From Salinivibrio costicola subsp. costicola ATCC 33508 = LMG 11651 (lineage in GTDB: Bacteria; Pseudomonadota; Gammaproteobacteria; Enterobacterales; Vibrionaceae), in assembly GCA_000565345.1 (NCBI GenBank), contig AQOF01000021.1, positions 1 through 45,571 of the forward strand: DNA of 45,571 nucleotides, given 5' to 3'. Of the stretch, positions 44,797-45,571 are shown one piece after another. Position 1 is the stretch's first letter; every line of letters begins with the position of its first letter. Below the pieces are notes generated by a model, which worked only from the letters and a program-made list of their open reading frames with translations, was not told the origin of the DNA and did not search any database. The translations under genes and the position numbers were made by a program.

Positions 44797-45571
44797 AAAT
44801 TGAAAAAGCCTACAAGTTCAAATTAGAACCAACGTCAGAGCAAGCTGAAAAACTGGCTCAAATGGCGGGGTGTGGGCGCGTCGTTTTCAATGATAGCCTT
44901 GAGTATGTGCTTAACATCATTAAAAAATCGGTTCCTATTACAGACAAAAAAGCACTTTATAAGCACCTCAATGATTTGCCTTATAAAGATCGCAAATTGC
45001 TTAAAAAGCCTTTCCCCAATTCTGCTTTTCTAAACAAACAATTAACGTCATGGAAAAAGCTTAATCATCGGGTGTGGTTGGATGATGCGTTTACGGATTG
45101 TTTGCAGCAACGTCAGCGTGATTTTGTAAAAGCGTTGGATGAATGGTCAAAAGGTAAGCGAGGTTTCCCCGTCTGGCGAACTCGAAAGCTGGCTCATCAC
45201 TCAACGATGCGGTTTCCTGCGCCCAAAAAGCAAATCAGTATTCAAAATAAGCATATCAAGTTACCTAACGGCTTGGGTTTAGTTCGTTACTACAATAGCC
45301 AACCTGTAATTGGTGAATTGCGTAACGCTACCGTGTCGCTTAATGTTGTAGGTGAATGGCATATCTCTATTATGTGTTTAGTTGATATTGAGTTGCCAAC
45401 GCACGTACAGGGTGAAATGACAGGTATTGATATGGGTATCGCCAAAAACATGACCTTATCCACGGATTGTTGTGGTAATAAGGGTGTTTTTGAGGGTGTC
45501 CATTCTTTCAGGGTTTATCAAGATAAGTTAGCTACCGAGCAACGCAAATTATCTCGAAAGGTTTTAGGCTC
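44793..45571 (+). CDS. tnpB: TnpB, IS200/IS605 RNA-guided nuclease (C-terminus beyond window)
   Basis: The first 259 residues are present from the GTG at 44793, with AAGG upstream. The N-terminal helix-turn-helix/recognition part (KAYKFKLEPTSEQAEKLAQMAGCGRVVFNDSL) and the RuvC-I motif TGIDMGIAKNMTLS are visible. The RuvC-II Glu, the zinc ribbon and RuvC-III lie past the edge. TnpB proteins are guided by an omega-RNA from the element's right end, which is also outside the window. The frame is intact so far. Confidence 0.9.
   Translation, partial: MKIEKAYKFKLEPTSEQAEKLAQMAGCGRVVFNDSLEYVLNIIKKSVPITDKKALYKHLNDLPYKDRKLLKKPFPNSAFLNKQLTSWKKLNHRVWLDDAFTDCLQQRQRDFVKALDEWSKGKRGFPVWRTRKLAHHSTMRFPAPKKQISIQNKHIKLPNGLGLVRYYNSQPVIGELRNATVSLNVVGEWHISIMCLVDIELPTHVQGEMTGIDMGIAKNMTLSTDCCGNKGVFEGVHSFRVYQDKLATEQRKLSRKVLG

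Overview
The window is the replication-origin region of a secondary chromosome (chromosome II) from a member of the Vibrionaceae. The evidence is an rctB initiator gene, an upstream array of RctB-type TGATCA iterons with a DnaA box and an AT-rich unwinding zone, a parA2-parB2 partition operon, and nine copies of the parS2 centromere palindrome (NTTTACANTGTAAAN). Vibrio-type vqmR/vqmA, put, lapG/lapD, tmcA and T6SS genes agree with this. The genus is not resolved from sequence alone; a Salinivibrio-like organism is only a guess.

Layout. 1-9.3 kb is a type VI secretion auxiliary cluster read leftwards: hcp, vgrG, a DUF4123 adaptor, a 1164-residue LysM effector and a Sel1-repeat immunity gene. 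It is followed by a decayed second toxin tail with its own immunity gene, cut by the left edge. 9.5-14.5 kb holds small housekeeping and unknown genes: an HNH protein, a glutaredoxin, a membrane protein, a CreA lipoprotein, a DUF1415 protein, a HAD hydrolase and a GntR/UTRA regulator. 14.7-17.6 kb is a large beta-propeller sensor diguanylate cyclase. 17.7-24.1 kb is the proline catabolic cluster: putP, a stand-alone PutA C-terminal-like ALDH-fold protein, putA without a DNA-binding domain, and an AraC regulator. 24.8-26.7 kb is a secreted coiled-coil/PEGA/formylglycine-enzyme-fold protein. 26.8-27.9 kb is the VqmR sRNA and its activator VqmA, followed by convergent pdxH. 29-31.6 kb is lapG-lapD, and 31.7-36 kb is fapA (DUF342) and tmcA. 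36-41.6 kb is parB2, parA2, ori2 and rctB. 41.9-42.8 kb is an EamA exporter. The right end is mobile: an IS30 element inserted at the 3' end of an IS200/IS605 tnpA, then a small passenger gene translationally coupled to a tnpB that runs off the window.

How it works together. ParB2 should load on the parS2 sites, seven of which lie within about 10.5 kb from 31.6 to 41.9 kb, and ParA2 segregates the ori2 region. RctB should bind the six iterons spaced exactly 23 bp apart, melt the ATCA-rich zone, and repress its own promoter through a 31-bp repeat there.

Sequence quality. Four genes (vgrG, the sensor cyclase, lapG, rctB) are broken by seven single-base indels, mostly at short homopolymers and most often a lost G or C. 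rctB is expected to be essential, so these look like sequencing or assembly errors rather than real pseudogenes. I annotate each as one gene.
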